From Amorphoplanes friuliensis DSM 7358 (GTDB taxonomy: Bacteria > Actinomycetota > Actinomycetes > Mycobacteriales > Micromonosporaceae), in the NCBI RefSeq assembly GCF_000494755.1, contig NC_022657.1, positions 4,998,001 through 5,062,000 on the forward strand: a DNA stretch of 64,000 bases. Reading direction: 5' to 3'. The notes beneath the pieces were generated by a model. It ran no database searches. It had not been told where the DNA came from and saw only the letters and a program-made list of their open reading frames with translations. Below are positions 41,665 to 50,534 of the stretch, in pieces (positions within the stretch are counted from its first letter, which is position 1; each line of letters starts with the position of its first letter). The position numbers were made by a program, and so were the translations under genes.

Positions 41665-42466
41665 CGGGGGTGCGCTGCCAGCCTTCCGGGGTTCGTTCGA
41701 TGGCGCCGGCGGCGGCGAAGGCTTCGAGCCAGCCTTCCATGGGCCAGGAGCCCCAGCGGTCGGCGAAGAGCTTGCCGTTGCGCAGGATGTCGTCGAGGTG
41801 CTGCCAGGGCGGGGCCGAGGTCGGGTGGTACTGGTGGTAGGCGTGCGCGCCGCCGACCCAGACCAGGGGGACGCCGCGGGCGCGGGCGGTGAAGCCGAAG
41901 TCGGTGTCCTCGCCGCCGTAGCCCTCGTAGGCCTCGTCGAAGCCGCCGACCGTACGCCAGGTCTGTGCTGTCACGGCGAAGGAGAGTGACCAGAACAGGC
42001 GGTGGTCGTCCGGGCCGGCGACGACGTTCTGATGGTCGGGCGGGGCCGGGCGGGCCGGGTGCGGTGCGGTCAGGGCCGGGAGCGCGTCGGCGTTCTCCGG
42101 GCGGATGCCCTCCGGCAGGTAGGTGACCGGGCCGCACAGCACGGCACCCGGGTGGGCGTCCGCCGCGGCGCGGTAGCGACTGAGCAGGTCCGGACCGGGC
42201 AGGCAGTCGGCGTCGAGGAAGACGAGCAGGTCTTCACCCGCGGCCAGCGCCCGTTCGGCACCCCGGTCGCGGCCGGCGGCGAGGCGCAGGCCCAGCTGGC
42301 CTGGCGGTACGTGGACCATGTCGGCCCCGGGGAATTCGGACAGTGGTGGCGCGTCGGCGTCGAGCCAGACGATGATGCGGCGTACGGGCGCGGACGCGAG
42401 CAGGCGCTGCTGGCGGCGTACGTGATCGAGGCGGGACGCTGAGCAGAGGGTGATGACGGCGGTCAC
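41642..42466 (-). CDS. family 2 glycosyltransferase (GT-A fold)
   Basis: 274 residues from GTG 42466 (GTGA overlap with the upstream GT). A-V-I-T-L-C-S-A at the start, the D-x-D type L-V-F-L-D-A-D-C-L near residue 84, and G-G-F-D-E-A-Y-E-G-Y-G-G-E-D-T-D-F near 190 are the acceptor-binding and catalytic landmarks of GT2 enzymes. Last gene of the four-gene leftward operon. Donor sugar unknown. Confidence 0.87.
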   Translation of the reverse strand: MTAVITLCSASRLDHVRRQQRLLASAPVRRIIVWLDADAPPLSEFPGADMVHVPPGQLGLRLAAGRDRGAERALAAGEDLLVFLDADCLPGPDLLSRYRAAADAHPGAVLCGPVTYLPEGIRPENADALPALTAPHPARPAPPDHQNVVAGPDDHRLFWSLSFAVTAQTWRTVGGFDEAYEGYGGEDTDFGFTARARGVPLVWVGGAHAYHQYHPTSAPPWQHLDDILRNGKLFADRWGSWPMEGWLEAFAAAGAIERTPEGWQRTPVRAAGPA

Positions 42467-43434
42467 GCGCCCACCTCCGCGATCACGTCGGCGGCCCGGC
42501 GCGCGGCGCCGGCGACACCCCACAGTGACCAGTCGGGTTGCAGGGAGCGGGCGCGGTCGAGCACGGCCGGCCAGGCGTCGTCGGCGGGCCAGGCGGGCTC
42601 GACGACGGCCAGGGAGCGGTCGAGCAGGATGCGGCCCGTCGCCGCCTGCTCGTCGAACGGCCGCGGCTGCGGGACGACTACCGCCCGCGCGCCGGCCGCG
42701 GCGAGGTCAGCGATGCTGTTCTGCCCCGCGGCCGCGACGACCACCTCGGCTCGTTGCAACGCCAGCCAGGGGTCGTCGATCCACGTCGGACCTCCGGCGA
42801 CCTGCCAGCGGGTGCCCGGGCTGGCGGCGGCGGCACGGGCGACGCGTTCGGTGAGGTCCCCCTCGACGATGCCGCCGCCGAGCACGAGGACCGTGCCGGG
42901 GTCGGGTTCGGCGTCGCGGACCCGCCCGTCGAAACGGGAGATGCCGCCGACCTCGACGAAGCCTTGGGACCGGTGCGCTCCCCCGGGCCACGGCGCCAGC
43001 ACCCGCGTCGCCGAGGCGTACGCGAGCCGGTGCGGGTCGTCGCTGCGATCACCCGGCTGGGTGACCACGACGGTGGCGACGCCGAGGAGCCGGACGAGCA
43101 GCGCCACCTCGACCGACACGTCGATGACAAAGCGGTCGAAGCGCCGGGTCGCGATCGCGTCCGTTATGACGGCGAGGCGCCGCGCGTGGCCGGCGTGGCC
43201 CAGGGGTGCCCAGTGCAGCAGGCCACCGGCGGTCGGGTCCGAGTCGGCCGGGTCAGGAGCGCCCGCGGGCCGGTCGTCGTCGCGGCCGAGGTGCACCCAG
43301 CTCGTCTGCGGGGGCAGCGAGGACGGTTCCGGCAGCGAGCTGAAGACCACCACCTCCCCCGCGAGGTGCGGCCGCACCGCGCGGAAGCGTGTCAGGTGTC
43401 CGGCACCGTGGTGGTGGACGTACCAGCCGGTCAT
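42463..43434 (-). CDS. MurG/GT1-like glycosyltransferase
   Basis: 323 residues from the ATG at 43434, which overlaps the upstream stop as ATGA. It opens with W-Y-V-H-H-H-G-A-G-H-L-T-R, the pattern of GT-B glycosyltransferases related to MurG/UDP-glycosyl transferases. L-V-L-G-G-G near 188 and A-A-A-G-Q-N-S-I-A-D near 240 fit the donor-binding half. The second of the four-gene leftward operon's distal genes; the donor is probably a nucleotide sugar. Confidence 0.83.
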   Translation of the reverse strand: MTGWYVHHHGAGHLTRFRAVRPHLAGEVVVFSSLPEPSSLPPQTSWVHLGRDDDRPAGAPDPADSDPTAGGLLHWAPLGHAGHARRLAVITDAIATRRFDRFVIDVSVEVALLVRLLGVATVVVTQPGDRSDDPHRLAYASATRVLAPWPGGAHRSQGFVEVGGISRFDGRVRDAEPDPGTVLVLGGGIVEGDLTERVARAAAASPGTRWQVAGGPTWIDDPWLALQRAEVVVAAAGQNSIADLAAAGARAVVVPQPRPFDEQAATGRILLDRSLAVVEPAWPADDAWPAVLDRARSLQPDWSLWGVAGAARRAADVIAEVGA

Positions 43435-44576
43435 ACCCATGCGTCGGCTCCCGGTCGTGCGGTCGTGGCGGACAGGTCAAAGGTGGTGGCGGACAGGTCG
43501 AAGACGGTTTCCAGCTCCGCGGCCCGGCGGTCCAGCGAGAAGCGGGCGACGGCTGCCGCCCGCGCCTGCCGGCGGCGTTGCCGGTGCCGCCCGCGGTCGC
43601 TCGCGAGCTGTTCGGCCGCCTCCGCGAGGGCCTCGACGTCACCCATCGGGACGAGCCGGACCGCTGACGCCGTACCGGCGACCTCGCCGATGCCGCCGGT
43701 GTCGAACGCGGCAACCGGTGTTCCCGTCGCCATCGCCTCGGCGACGACCAGTCCGAACGGCTCCTCCCACAGCGGGGTGATGAGCGCACACGCGCTGCCG
43801 CCGACGAGCCGTGCGAGTTCCGGCTGCCCGAGCGGTCCGAGGTAGTCGGCGCCGTCACCGAGGAACGGGCGGATGTGCTGCTGGAAGTACGGGATGTCGC
43901 CGACGCGCCCGGCGATGCGCAGGACCCGGCCGGTGAGCCGCGCGGCCTGCACGGCCAGGTGCAGGCCCTTCTCCGGCACGATGCGCCCGAACCAGACGAG
44001 GTCGCGGCCGCCGGGGCCGAGCAGCCAGCGGTTGCCGTCGATCGCGTTCGGCATCACCAGCGCACCGACACCGTGCTCGCGCCACTCGGCGGCCGTGTAG
44101 GCGCTGACGGCGAGGAAGCGACCGGGGTCGGCTGCCGCTCGTGCCGCCTCGACGAGCCGGGGCAGCGGCGGGGTGTGCAGCGTCGTCACGACCGGCACCC
44201 CGAGCCTCTCGGCCCAGGTCAGGGGCTGCGGGTGCAGGCTGTGGTTGTCGACGACGTCGATCGTGTCCGCGTTGCGGCGGATGTAGTCGAGCGCGTCCTC
44301 CAGGGCCGGGACGGCGCGTTCGAGGTGCCCCGGCGGGAACGTCGAGTCGGTCGCCTCGGTCTCGTCGGGCCACACCACGGCCGGCAGCCGGAACTCCGGC
44401 GGTGCGTCCTCCTGGAACTGCGAACCCTCGACGGCACAGAGCAGTACGCGGTGACCACGGTCGCGGAGCACGCGTACGCGGTCCCAGACGGTGGCCTCGA
44501 GACCACCGGCGTGGGGTTCGCGGATGGGATGGCGCAGTGGTGCGATGACGACGATCGTGCGGGGGCGGGCGTTCAC
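43431..44576 (-). CDS. family 4 glycosyltransferase
   Basis: 381 residues from GTG 44576 (GTGA overlap). GT-B fold: G-G-L-E-A-T-V-W near residue 25, V-V-T-T-L-H-T-P-P near 129, W-F-G-R-I-V-P-E-K-G near 196, and E-E-P-F-G-L-V-V-A-E-A-M-A-T-G near 270, the standard GT4 donor-phosphate motif. Its last residues carry a 7-residue tandem repeat (D-L-S-A-T-T-F/A twice), encoded by a 21-bp duplication. Likely builds part of a surface glycan. Confidence 0.9.
   Translation of the reverse strand: MNARPRTIVVIAPLRHPIREPHAGGLEATVWDRVRVLRDRGHRVLLCAVEGSQFQEDAPPEFRLPAVVWPDETEATDSTFPPGHLERAVPALEDALDYIRRNADTIDVVDNHSLHPQPLTWAERLGVPVVTTLHTPPLPRLVEAARAAADPGRFLAVSAYTAAEWREHGVGALVMPNAIDGNRWLLGPGGRDLVWFGRIVPEKGLHLAVQAARLTGRVLRIAGRVGDIPYFQQHIRPFLGDGADYLGPLGQPELARLVGGSACALITPLWEEPFGLVVAEAMATGTPVAAFDTGGIGEVAGTASAVRLVPMGDVEALAEAAEQLASDRGRHRQRRRQARAAAVARFSLDRRAAELETVFDLSATTFDLSATTARPGADAWV
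43462..43503 (-). repeat. 21-bp tandem duplication inside a glycosyltransferase 3' end
   Basis: Two adjacent 21-base copies (43462-43482, 43483-43503) differ at two bases and keep the frame, giving two copies of D-L-S-A-T-T plus one residue. A recent in-frame slippage. Confidence 0.75.
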
Positions 44577-45661
44577 GCGGCCTGCTCGACGGGCGTACGG
44601 ACACAGTCGTAGAGGCGGGTGTGCGCGGCGGCGATGGCGGCGGCCCCGGCGATCCGCTCGCGGCGGCGCTCGGCCAGGCGGGCTGCTCGTCCGGGCGTAC
44701 CGGGGCGGGGTGCTCCGAGGAGGCGCTGGACCGCCCGGGCCAGAGCGTCGCCGTCGCCGGCGTCGAAGACGGCGAAATCTTCAGGATGTTGCTCGCTCGC
44801 GTGGCCGACACGCGGGCCGGCGACGGGGACGCCGAGGTCCCAGCACAGCTCGACCCAGCCGGAGTGTGTCCCGCTGCGGTACGGCAGCACGGCCACGTCG
44901 AGGTCGGCGATGGACCGGGCGAGGGCGGCGTCGCCGAGCCGTTCGGTCCGGCGCAGCTCAGCCGCCGGATGCGCGCTGACCAGCGCGGCGACCTGGTCCC
45001 GGGCGGCCTCGTCGCGGACGCGCTCGTTCACCTGGACGCGGCCGACCGCCGGGACACCCTGGGCACGCAGGCGGTCGACGGCGTCCAGCAGGGTCGCGAC
45101 GGCTCGCACGGCGTCGATGCTGGGCCGGATGTCCCGGAGGTGGATGCCCAGGACAAAGGCGTCCGAGGGCCGGCCGGCGGGGAGTTCGGCGTCGAACGCC
45201 AGCACGTGCGGGTGCGGGACGACCTCGGCGACACGGCCCCAGCGGCGCCAGATCGTGGCGGCGGCCCCCTCGGTCAGCGTCACCACCTGGTCGGCCGCCG
45301 GGACGAGCACGTCGAGGTGCTCCAGGTGCGGCGCCTGGTCGGTCAGCTGCGGGTTCTCGAGATCGTGGAGTGTGTAGACCAGCGGCCGGCCCGTGGCGCG
45401 CAGGGCACGCACGAACGACCGCAGGTGGGCCGTCGAGTACGACTCGGTCCCGAAGTGCACGTGCATGACGTCGAAGCGGTCGTGCTGTGCTCGTACCCAC
45501 GCGGCGTCGCACATGACCGGCGGCCACCAGCGACCGTCCGAGGCGCCGGGCGGCGGCGGATCGGCCAGCAGCTCGGCGCCGGAACCGGCCAGGGTGTGCC
45601 GCACGTACGGGTGGGCGGACGGGATCGAGGCCACTCGGGGTGCGGGTACGGCGAGCGTCAT
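44573..45661 (-). CDS. GT4-like glycosyltransferase
   Basis: 362 residues from ATG 45661. V-M-H-V-H-F-G-T near residue 65, L-V-Y-T-L-H-D-L-E-N near 95, V-V-T-L-T-E-G-A-A near 126, and a C-terminal half with L-P-Y-R-S-G-T-H-S-G-W near 262. The GT-B layout is clear but the E-x(7)-E motif is atypical (W-V-E-L-C-W-D-L-G). First gene of the leftward operon. An earlier in-frame start adds a low-quality leader across the divergent promoter. Confidence 0.82.
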   Translation of the reverse strand: MTLAVPAPRVASIPSAHPYVRHTLAGSGAELLADPPPPGASDGRWWPPVMCDAAWVRAQHDRFDVMHVHFGTESYSTAHLRSFVRALRATGRPLVYTLHDLENPQLTDQAPHLEHLDVLVPAADQVVTLTEGAAATIWRRWGRVAEVVPHPHVLAFDAELPAGRPSDAFVLGIHLRDIRPSIDAVRAVATLLDAVDRLRAQGVPAVGRVQVNERVRDEAARDQVAALVSAHPAAELRRTERLGDAALARSIADLDVAVLPYRSGTHSGWVELCWDLGVPVAGPRVGHASEQHPEDFAVFDAGDGDALARAVQRLLGAPRPGTPGRAARLAERRRERIAGAAAIAAAHTRLYDCVRTPVEQAA

Positions 45662-45832
45662 CGATGCCTCTTCACAATGTCGGTGGATCGGTACGAATAC
45701 CTGCGCGGACCACGGGTACGCGCCGGAGGGAGAGTGCCCACTTCCGGCCAAGATTCACAGAGAGTTTGCCGACACAAACACTTCGTCGGGGGTGGTGTAG
45801 CGGGACCGGCGAGGGGGCATTCCGCCGGGATC

Positions 45833-46747
45833 ATGATCGAGACGGCGGGGCCCGACCCGCGGACCAGGCACTTCGGTGTGTTCTACGGCCTGGACGAACC
45901 GACCGGCGACGGGGACGTCGCGCTGGTGGTCGGCAACTGCCAGGCGGAGTCGCTGCGGATCATGCTTGACGGCGCCGGGCTGCGGACCGTCCGGATGCCG
46001 GCCGTGCACGAACTGGTCACCGGTGACCTTCCGCACCTCGACCGCTGGCTGGCCCGGACGACACTGCTGATCTCTCAGCCGATCCGCGACGACTACCACG
46101 GCCTCCCCCTCGGTACGGCCCAGCTCGCGGGTCGCATCGCCACCGGTGGCCGGACGGTACGGGTGCCGGTGATCCGGTTCGCCGGGCTGTACCCGACACA
46201 CGCGATCGTGCGTCCCCCGTCCGATCCGGGCCTCGCGCCGCCGATCGTCGGCTACCACGATCTCCGCGTGCTGGCCGAGGCCGCGGGGCTCACCACCCGC
46301 ACCGAACTCGACCCGACGACGGTTCGGGCGATCGCCGACCATTCCCTGACCCAACTCCGCACACGAGAGGCAGCCCACGGCACCGTGGTCATCTCGGACC
46401 TTTTTACGGCACCGGCGTTCACGCTGATGCGCACGCTGAACCATCCCGGCAACCTCGTCTTCTCGGCACTGGCCGCCCGCGTCCGCGCGGCGCTCGGCCT
46501 GCCGGAACACCCGGTCGATCCGGGCCGGCCGCTCCTCGACTCCGTCCACGCGCCCCGCGAGGCAGCGGTCCTCGAGACGTGGGGGCTCGACGGGGACGAA
46601 CGGCCGTACTGGGTTGTCGACGGCAAGATCATCGAGACCGGCGCCGTCCGTGAGGCTCACCTCGCCTGGTACTCCCGCCACCCGGACGCGGTCCAGGCCG
46701 GCCTGCTGCGGCACGCGGATGCTTTCCGGATCCTGGGTCTCGCATGA
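45833..46747 (+). CDS. WcbI-domain polysaccharide biosynthesis protein
   Basis: 304 residues from ATG 45833. The diagnostic start is V-V-G-N-C-Q-A-E-S-L-R near residue 33, followed by S-Q-P-I-R-D-D-Y near 82, V-I-R-F-A-G-L-Y-P near 107 and H-P-G-N-L-V near 204. WcbI-like proteins are linked to capsule acetylation and bind CoA. It opens the rightward arm of the glycosyltransferase locus and overlaps the next gene by ATGA. Confidence 0.83.
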   Translation: MIETAGPDPRTRHFGVFYGLDEPTGDGDVALVVGNCQAESLRIMLDGAGLRTVRMPAVHELVTGDLPHLDRWLARTTLLISQPIRDDYHGLPLGTAQLAGRIATGGRTVRVPVIRFAGLYPTHAIVRPPSDPGLAPPIVGYHDLRVLAEAAGLTTRTELDPTTVRAIADHSLTQLRTREAAHGTVVISDLFTAPAFTLMRTLNHPGNLVFSALAARVRAALGLPEHPVDPGRPLLDSVHAPREAAVLETWGLDGDERPYWVVDGKIIETGAVREAHLAWYSRHPDAVQAGLLRHADAFRILGLA

Positions 46748-47733
46748 GCGGGCTGCCCGCTCTCGCCGTCACGGCCACCGAGCGTCACGGAGTGACCGTC
46801 GCGGCCCGTGACCTGGCCACGGCCGTCGAGGCGACAACCGGTCTCCGGCTGCGGATGGCCGCGGACGACCTGTTCGGCGATCGGCCACCGGCACGGGCCC
46901 ACCTGCACTTCACCGACCGGCTCTGGGCCGGGTCGCCCGAGGAGGCGGCCGCGACGGTCGAACGGATCGCGGCGCGGACCGCGTTGACCGTCACGCTGCA
47001 TGACGTACCGCAGGCCTCCGACGGCCCGCGGAACCTGCCGCGCCGGACCGACTGTTACGCGCGGATCGCCCGGGTCGCGCGGGGCGTTGTCGTCAACAGC
47101 CGGCACGAGGCCGCGCACCTGGCGGAAGCGGGTATCGCGCCGCACGCACTCGGTGTCGTACCGCTACCCGTCACGCCCGCGCCGCCGGGACCGCGGCCGA
47201 GCGCAGGCACTCCCGACGTCGCCGTGCTGGGGTTCTTCTATCCGGGCAAGGGCCACGCCGAGGTCGTGGAAGCAGTTGCCACCCTCTCCGACCGCCCGTG
47301 CGTGACCGTGCTCGGCGGCGCGTCCGCAGGTCACGAGGCCGACCTGTCGAGCCTCACCGAACAGGCGTCGGCCCAGGGAGTCGAGGTGAACGTGACCGGT
47401 TACGTCCCCGACGACGAGCTCATCGCGCGCTGCAGGTCGGTGGCGGTGCCCGTCGTGGCGCACCGGCACTTCTCGGCCTCCGGTTCGCTGGCCACCTGGA
47501 TCGCGGCGGGTCGCCGGCCGCTCGTCGCCGACGGGCGTTACGCCCGGGAGATGGCGGCGCTGCGCCCCGAGACCGTGCACCTGGTCGCCCCCGGACAGGT
47601 CGCGCCGGCGATCGCCGACGCCCTCGCCGACCCGGCGTCGACCTGGCTGGCGGCGGACGCGGTCACGCGTCCACACCTCGACGACACCGCCGCCTCCTAC
47701 CTCCGCTGGTGGACCGAGGACGTCGCATGGTGA
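46744..47733 (+). CDS. glycosyltransferase (GT4-like, divergent)
   Basis: 329 residues. Leading residues resemble a compact GT-B enzyme: V-T-L-H-D-V-P-Q near 82, V-V-V-N-S-R-H-E-A-A near 118, V-L-G-F-F-Y-P-G-K-G near 159 and V-N-V-T-G-Y-V-P-D-D-E-L near 218. S-A-S-G-S-L-A-T-W takes the usual E-x(7)-E region, so the donor-phosphate acid is not obvious. Coupled to the WcbI gene (ATGA) and overlapping the next by 7 bases. Confidence 0.8.
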   Translation: MSGLPALAVTATERHGVTVAARDLATAVEATTGLRLRMAADDLFGDRPPARAHLHFTDRLWAGSPEEAAATVERIAARTALTVTLHDVPQASDGPRNLPRRTDCYARIARVARGVVVNSRHEAAHLAEAGIAPHALGVVPLPVTPAPPGPRPSAGTPDVAVLGFFYPGKGHAEVVEAVATLSDRPCVTVLGGASAGHEADLSSLTEQASAQGVEVNVTGYVPDDELIARCRSVAVPVVAHRHFSASGSLATWIAAGRRPLVADGRYAREMAALRPETVHLVAPGQVAPAIADALADPASTWLAADAVTRPHLDDTAASYLRWWTEDVAW

Positions 47734-49016
47734 CCGTCCCCGGCAACCGGTGGGACCTCCTCGACGGGCTCGAACCCACCGAGCCACCCACCGTCTCGGT
47801 CATCGTCGTGCATTACCGGCAGCAGGCGGAGCTCGACCGTACGCTCGCAGCGCTGCGCCGCCAGACGCATCCCGCCGGCCGGACGCAGGTGATCGTCGTC
47901 GACGACGGATCCCCCGAACCGCCCCGCGTGCCGGACGGGGTCCAGCTCCTGCGCCAGGCCGACGACGGGTTCCGGGCTGCGGCGGCCCGCAACCTCGGCG
48001 CGTCGGCCGCGACCGGCGAGGTGCTCTGCTTCCTCGACGCCGACACCTCGCCCGAGCCCGAGTACCTCACCCGCATGGCCCGGCTTCCGGCGCTCGCGCC
48101 CGAGGCCGTCGTCGTGGGCCGGCGGCGGCACGCGGCGCTCGCCGGGCTGCCCGCCGACACCCCTGTCGAACACGCCGGGCCGGCCGCTGAGCTGCCCGAA
48201 CCACAGTGGCTGATCGACGCGTACCGGCAGACCCGCAACCTGCTCGACGCCGACGACCGGGCCTACCGGTACGTGATCGGCGCCGCGTTCGCCTGCTCCC
48301 GCTGGTTCTTCGAGCGCACCGGCGGATTCGACGAACAGTTCCGCGCGTACGGGGGTGAGGACTGGGAGTGGACGTACCGGGCCTGGCTCGGCGGCGCGAT
48401 CCTCGCCCACGTCCGTGACGCGGTGGCCTGGCACGACGGGCCGGACTGGGCCGGTCGCGGCACCGACGACCCGGAGCGCCGGGCGCGCAAGGACGGCGAG
48501 ACGCTGCTCCTCGCCGACCACATCCCGGTCGCCGGATCCCGCGGGCACGGCCTGCGCAGCGCAAGCCCCGACGTCGTGATCAGGCTCGCCGCGGCACTGT
48601 CACCGGCGGCGGCGTTCGTCTGCGTGGATTCGCTGCTCGCCGCCCTGCCCGAGGCAGTGGTGCAGGTTCCCGGCGACTTCAAGGGCGTTTTCAGCGCGGA
48701 TCAGCGGGTCACGACCGCGTCGTCGCTGCTCGACCCGCGTACCCGCGTGGTGATCGACGTGCCGGCGGCCGTCCGCGCCGACCGGGCCGCCGACCTGCTC
48801 CGGGACGCGGTGTCGACGGTCGGCGCCGGTGCTGTCGGGACCGTGCTGCTCGGACCGGCCGAGGCGCCCCTGCTGCGCGTCGACTCCGCTCGCGCCGCCG
48901 CCCGTCGCGCGGCCTGGGGCAAGGACGTCTTCGAGACCACCGTCCTCCCGGACGCCGACCTTACGGTCCTCGGTGCCGACCCGGGCCTGGCCGGCTATCT
49001 CGGAGGCTGGGCCTGA
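47727..49016 (+). CDS. family 2 glycosyltransferase with C-terminal extension
   Basis: 429 residues (a GTG one codon later is possible). Residues 20-270 are GT2: V-S-V-I-V-V-H-Y-R-Q near 23, V-V-D-D-G-S near 55, L-C-F-L-D-A-D-T-S near 93, and G-G-F-D-E-Q-F-R-A-Y-G-G-E-D-W-E near 200 (catalytic E-D). The last ~150 residues form an extra alpha/beta domain of unknown role. Last gene of the rightward arm. Confidence 0.86.
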   Translation: MVTVPGNRWDLLDGLEPTEPPTVSVIVVHYRQQAELDRTLAALRRQTHPAGRTQVIVVDDGSPEPPRVPDGVQLLRQADDGFRAAAARNLGASAATGEVLCFLDADTSPEPEYLTRMARLPALAPEAVVVGRRRHAALAGLPADTPVEHAGPAAELPEPQWLIDAYRQTRNLLDADDRAYRYVIGAAFACSRWFFERTGGFDEQFRAYGGEDWEWTYRAWLGGAILAHVRDAVAWHDGPDWAGRGTDDPERRARKDGETLLLADHIPVAGSRGHGLRSASPDVVIRLAAALSPAAAFVCVDSLLAALPEAVVQVPGDFKGVFSADQRVTTASSLLDPRTRVVIDVPAAVRADRAADLLRDAVSTVGAGAVGTVLLGPAEAPLLRVDSARAAARRAAWGKDVFETTVLPDADLTVLGADPGLAGYLGGWA

Positions 49017-49035
49017 GGCTGGTACCGTCGGTCAC

Positions 49036-49716
49036 GTGGATCTTGAGCTTGAGGGACGGGTCGTCGTGGTCGTGGGCGGCACGGGGCTGATCGGCCGGGC
49101 CGTCGTCGAACGGCTCCGCGAGGAAGGTGCCACCACCCTCGCCGCCTCACGGCACGCCGAGGACGGCATCGTCCTCGACGCCCAGGATCCGGACTCGGTG
49201 CAGGCGGCCTTCGACGGTGTGCTGGAGCAGCACGGCAGGCTCGACGCCGTGGTCATCGCGGCGGCACCCAGCGCCCAGACCCTGGACGCGTCCCGCAACG
49301 CCGACCCGGAACAGGTTCTCGGCGCGATCGACGCGAAGGCGATGTCCTTCCTGCGCCTGGCCAACGCGGCACTGCCGATCATGAGCCGTGCCGGGTACGG
49401 CCGGATCGTCGGCGTGAGCGGCCAGAACGCCTTCCTCACGGGCAACGTGACGGGCTCGGTCCGCAACGCCGCCCTGATCATCACCGCCAAGAATCTCGCC
49501 GACTCGGTCGCCGGGACCGGCATCACCGTCAACACGGTCAACCCCGGGATCGTCTCCGAGACCCCGGCGGCCGCTGTCGAGCCCGGCCGCGGCGGCGAGT
49601 CGAGCCCCCGGCAGATCGCCGACCTCATCACCTTCCTGGTCTCACCCCTGGCCGGCGCCATCTCCGGCGAATCGATCGCGGTCGGTCACCGCGTCCGCGG
49701 CGTGACGTCGCTGTAG
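49036..49716 (+). CDS. SDR-fold protein lacking the catalytic Tyr/Lys
   Basis: 226 residues from GTG 49036. V-V-V-V-G-G-T-G-L-I-G is the cofactor loop, and R-I-V-G-V-S-G-Q-N keeps the active-site serine region near residue 125, but where Y-x-x-x-K-A-A should be the sequence is G-S-V-R-N-A-A-L; both Tyr and Lys are replaced. The C-terminal N-T-V-N-P-G-I-V is normal for the family. It may be a non-catalytic member or have unusual chemistry. Confidence 0.8.
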   Translation: MDLELEGRVVVVVGGTGLIGRAVVERLREEGATTLAASRHAEDGIVLDAQDPDSVQAAFDGVLEQHGRLDAVVIAAAPSAQTLDASRNADPEQVLGAIDAKAMSFLRLANAALPIMSRAGYGRIVGVSGQNAFLTGNVTGSVRNAALIITAKNLADSVAGTGITVNTVNPGIVSETPAAAVEPGRGGESSPRQIADLITFLVSPLAGAISGESIAVGHRVRGVTSL

Positions 49717-49845
49717 ATCGGCGCGATTCCGACACGGCCCCTCAATACGGAAGCCCGCCCGGCGCTCACGATCATGGATGTGCAACCCTCGATGGGCCGC
49801 CTGGCCACCACGGCCGCGGGATCCGACGGACGGAAGGAACTCCCT

Positions 49846-50070
49846 ATGGCAGTCTCCGCAAACCTCGACAAGGTCCTCGACAAGGCGTACGAGTCCAGCA
49901 CCCCCTCGGAGCTCGTCAACGCACCGGTCGCCGCACTGGCCGGTGTCAGCGACAGCGACGCCGAGCTGCTGCAGAAGGCCTTCAACATCAAGACCATCGG
50001 CGACCTGGCCGGTAACAAGTACTTCCGCACCGCCAGCGCCATCGCGGACCTCGCCGCGATCTCCGCCTGA
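49846..50070 (+). CDS. small helical protein, helix-hairpin-helix-like
   Basis: 74 residues from ATG 49846, preceded by AAGGAACT. The pattern P-V-A-A-L-A-G-V-S-D-S-D-A-E-L-L-Q-K, then F-N-I-K-T-I-G-D-L-A-G-N-K-Y-F, is a known small-protein family with an HhH-like 'K-T-I-x-D-L-A' hairpin. Function is unknown. An upstream in-frame ATG at 49774 has no ribosome-binding site. A hairpin terminator follows. Confidence 0.72.
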   Translation: MAVSANLDKVLDKAYESSTPSELVNAPVAALAGVSDSDAELLQKAFNIKTIGDLAGNKYFRTASAIADLAAISA

Positions 50071-50085
50071 CACACCGCGGCATCC

Positions 50086-50115
50086 ACAGCGCCTGTCCTC
50101 CGGGGCGGGCGCTGT
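50086..50115. terminator. hairpin terminator between convergent small genes
   Basis: Arms ACAGCGCC and GGCGCTGT (8 bp, 14-base loop) start 16 bases after the stop of the 74-residue gene. It also lies 14 bases past the stop of the leftward gene at 50129, so it may serve both directions. Confidence 0.6.
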
Positions 50116-50128
50116 CGTGTTCCCGGGT

Positions 50129-50311
50129 TCAGCCGGGCACCCAGTCACGGACGACAACCACCACACCCGCCGCCGCGATCACCGCGGCCGCCGCGATCAG
50201 CACCACGCTGACCCGCTCGAGGCGTACCTTGTCGTGCTCGTAGGGACCGTCGGCCGCAGCGAGAAAAACTCCGATCACCGCCGCGAGGAGAAGGATCGGT
50301 AGGGCAATCAT
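50129..50311 (-). CDS. two-TM small membrane protein
   Basis: 60 residues from ATG 50311: M-I-A-L-P-I-L-L-L-A-A-V-I-G-V-F-L-A-A-A, a short charged loop (Y-E-H-D-K-V-R-L-E-R), then a second helix rich in V, I and A. The hairpin membrane topology is clear; no family recognised and the upstream ribosome-binding site is weak. Lies upstream of, but on the opposite strand from, the CHAT operon. Confidence 0.5.
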   Translation of the reverse strand: MIALPILLLAAVIGVFLAAADGPYEHDKVRLERVSVVLIAAAAVIAAAGVVVVVRDWVPG

Positions 50312-50534
50312 GACCGTCGTTTCCGTACGAGGGAGGGGCATCGATCGTGGCGCCGCCCGGCCAGCAGAACGCCACACCCCGCCTCCCTCCACGTGAACCT
50401 TTCGGTAACGGATGCCTCACCACCCGAGAGCTGCCGGGCGGCGAGCTGCCGCTTGTCCGATGTGGCGCTCGTCAGCTGCACTAGAGTCTCTGGTCCACCC
50501 TCGGACCAGACGACCACACGAGTTCGGAGCCTCT

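Noticed and set aside
48067..48564. Arginine-rich - strand frame inside the rightward GT2 gene
   Set aside because: Shadow frame; the + strand GT2 has complete motifs.
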